A DNA stretch of 33,639 nucleotides from Candidatus Hydrogenedentota bacterium (GTDB lineage: Bacteria > Hydrogenedentota > Hydrogenedentia > Hydrogenedentales > CAILVY01), in assembly GCA_903837785.1 (NCBI GenBank), contig CAILVY010000277.1, positions 1 to 33,639 on the forward strand. Reading direction: 5' to 3'. Shown here in pieces: positions 33,145-33,639 of the stretch. The stretch's first letter is position 1. Each line of letters begins with the position of its first letter. The position numbers were made by a program, and so were the translations under genes. The notes beneath the pieces are model-generated. The model saw only the letters and a program-made list of their open reading frames with translations. It was not told the DNA's origin and made no database searches.

Positions 33145-33639
33145 CTGCTGCGCCTGCGCCGGCCGCTCAGCGCCAACAAACCAAAGAGCATTGCCATCAA
33201 CAGGGCGTCCCCGCGTACCGCGTGCGCCCGGACACCGCCTCCCGAACAGGACAGCAAGGGCATGTAGAGCCCTTCGCCCTGCAGGTGAATTCTCACGCGC
33301 CGGGTGCCGTCATCGACCAGAAGAAGATCCACGTAGGACTGATACGCCGTGGGCGCGAAACGCAGCACAAGATCCCGGCTTTCTCCCGCGCCCAGAATAA
33401 CGTGGCTGTCTCCGTCCACGGAGAAGACAGTCCCATCCACGAGGCTTAGCTGCACTTCCAATGGCCCGGATCCCGTATTCGTGAGCCGCACCGGCTGCGT
33501 GCTGCTCCATTTCACCACGGCCGGTTTGAATAGCAGAACACTCTGGTCCCCCGGTTCAACCGTCAACACGCCTTCACCCTCGCCCTCGCCCTCGCCCTCG
33601 CCCTCGCCCTCGCCCTCGCCCTCGCCCTCGCCCTCGCCC
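33135..33639 (-). CDS. C-terminal end of a surface protein with (Glu-Gly)n linker and sorting-like tail
   Basis: The frame enters from the right edge and encodes the last 167 residues of a protein whose start is outside the window. It opens with more than ten uninterrupted Glu-Gly pairs. Residues after it (VLTVEPGDQSVLLFKPAVVKW, PVRLTNTGSGPLEVQLSL, RDLVLRFAPTAYQSYVDLLLVDD) form an ASH/choice-of-anchor-D-like immunoglobulin domain. The end, MPLLSCSGGGVRAHAVRGDALLMAMLFGLLALSGRRRRSRRL, has a Cys-Ser-Gly-Gly motif, one hydrophobic helix and an Arg-rich tail, given here in two parts by position: Cys lies about 37 residues from the end. This tripartite layout matches C-terminal sorting signals of the MYXO-CTERM/PEP-CTERM kind, processed by dedicated proteases. 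No such protease is in the window. The Met at 33569 is not a real start because the frame continues through the linker. Confidence 0.82.
   Translation of the reverse strand, partial: GEGEGEGEGEGEGEGEGEGEGEGVLTVEPGDQSVLLFKPAVVKWSSTQPVRLTNTGSGPLEVQLSLVDGTVFSVDGDSHVILGAGESRDLVLRFAPTAYQSYVDLLLVDDGTRRVRIHLQGEGLYMPLLSCSGGGVRAHAVRGDALLMAMLFGLLALSGRRRRSRRL
33577..33639. repeat. Hexanucleotide tandem repeat (CCCTCG)n
   Basis: At least 10.5 identical copies of CCCTCG run to the window edge; the true length is unknown. Read on the minus strand it encodes alternating GAG and GGC codons (Glu-Gly) with no synonymous variation. One degenerate unit (TTCACC-type) precedes it at 33571. Confidence 0.95.

Noticed and set aside
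1..33639. Search for tRNA, rRNA, CRISPR, insertion sequences, integrases and phage genes
   Set aside because: None was recognised by eye on either strand; a dedicated RNA search could still find a small RNA.

Overview
This is a 33.6-kb stretch of a GC-rich bacterial chromosome carrying about 22 protein genes, two of them cut by the window ends. No tRNA, rRNA, CRISPR array, insertion sequence or phage gene was seen. The lineage cannot be fixed from sequence alone. A pure Glu-Gly repeat linker before a C-terminal sorting-like tail, a DUF1559-like pseudopilin with an NH-x-PGG...LYLDG motif, secreted LamG and ceramidase-like proteins, a GH29 fucosidase and DUF115 proteins together resemble Candidatus Hydrogenedentota or a Planctomycetota/PVC-type relative. 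That assignment is inference.

Layout. 1-3.4 kb (minus strand): an apparent operon of three exported or anchored proteins, namely a beta-propeller, a membrane-anchored C45 acyltransferase/hydrolase and a LamG protein that runs off the left edge. 3.6-7.2 kb (plus): a small membrane protein, a DUF2239 protein whose strong sigma70-type promoter is bracketed by two 20-bp inverted repeats, and a secreted six-hairpin glycosidase-like protein with an embedded CxxC...CxxC knuckle. 7.2-14.0 kb (plus): a tight four-gene cluster of DUF115, methyltransferase, DUF115 and a double glycosyltransferase with a cold-shock domain between its two catalytic halves. This is the strongest candidate for an undescribed system. 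14.1-20.0 kb: a ceramidase-like hydrolase (minus), an Nramp-UspA fusion metal transporter (plus), and a GT-C type membrane protein with a C-terminal ILEI/FAM3-like domain (minus). The last two end on one shared TGATCA.

20.1-28.2 kb: alanine dehydrogenase with a perfect palindrome over its -10 box, a Gfo/Idh/MocA oxidoreductase, a lipoprotein with three 79-residue PEGA-like repeats and seven CxxCH haem sites, a cytoplasmic-type GH29 fucosidase, a two-copy PRC-barrel protein and an NmrA-like SDR. 28.3-33.6 kb: an orphan PTS enzyme I, a secreted protein of unknown function, a pseudopilin, a TetR regulator, and the C-terminal end of a large surface protein with a (Glu-Gly)n linker.

How the genes fit together. 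Most products act at or outside the cytoplasmic membrane: glycan assembly (7-14 kb and the GT-C protein), glycan or lipid breakdown (GH29, glycosidase-like and ceramidase-like proteins), surface anchoring, and multihaem electron transfer. Many genes are in single or divergent units with strong Shine-Dalgarno sequences. Stem-loops lie between several convergent pairs. Coding starts were chosen mainly from Shine-Dalgarno position and family N-termini, and are often shorter than the longest open frame.
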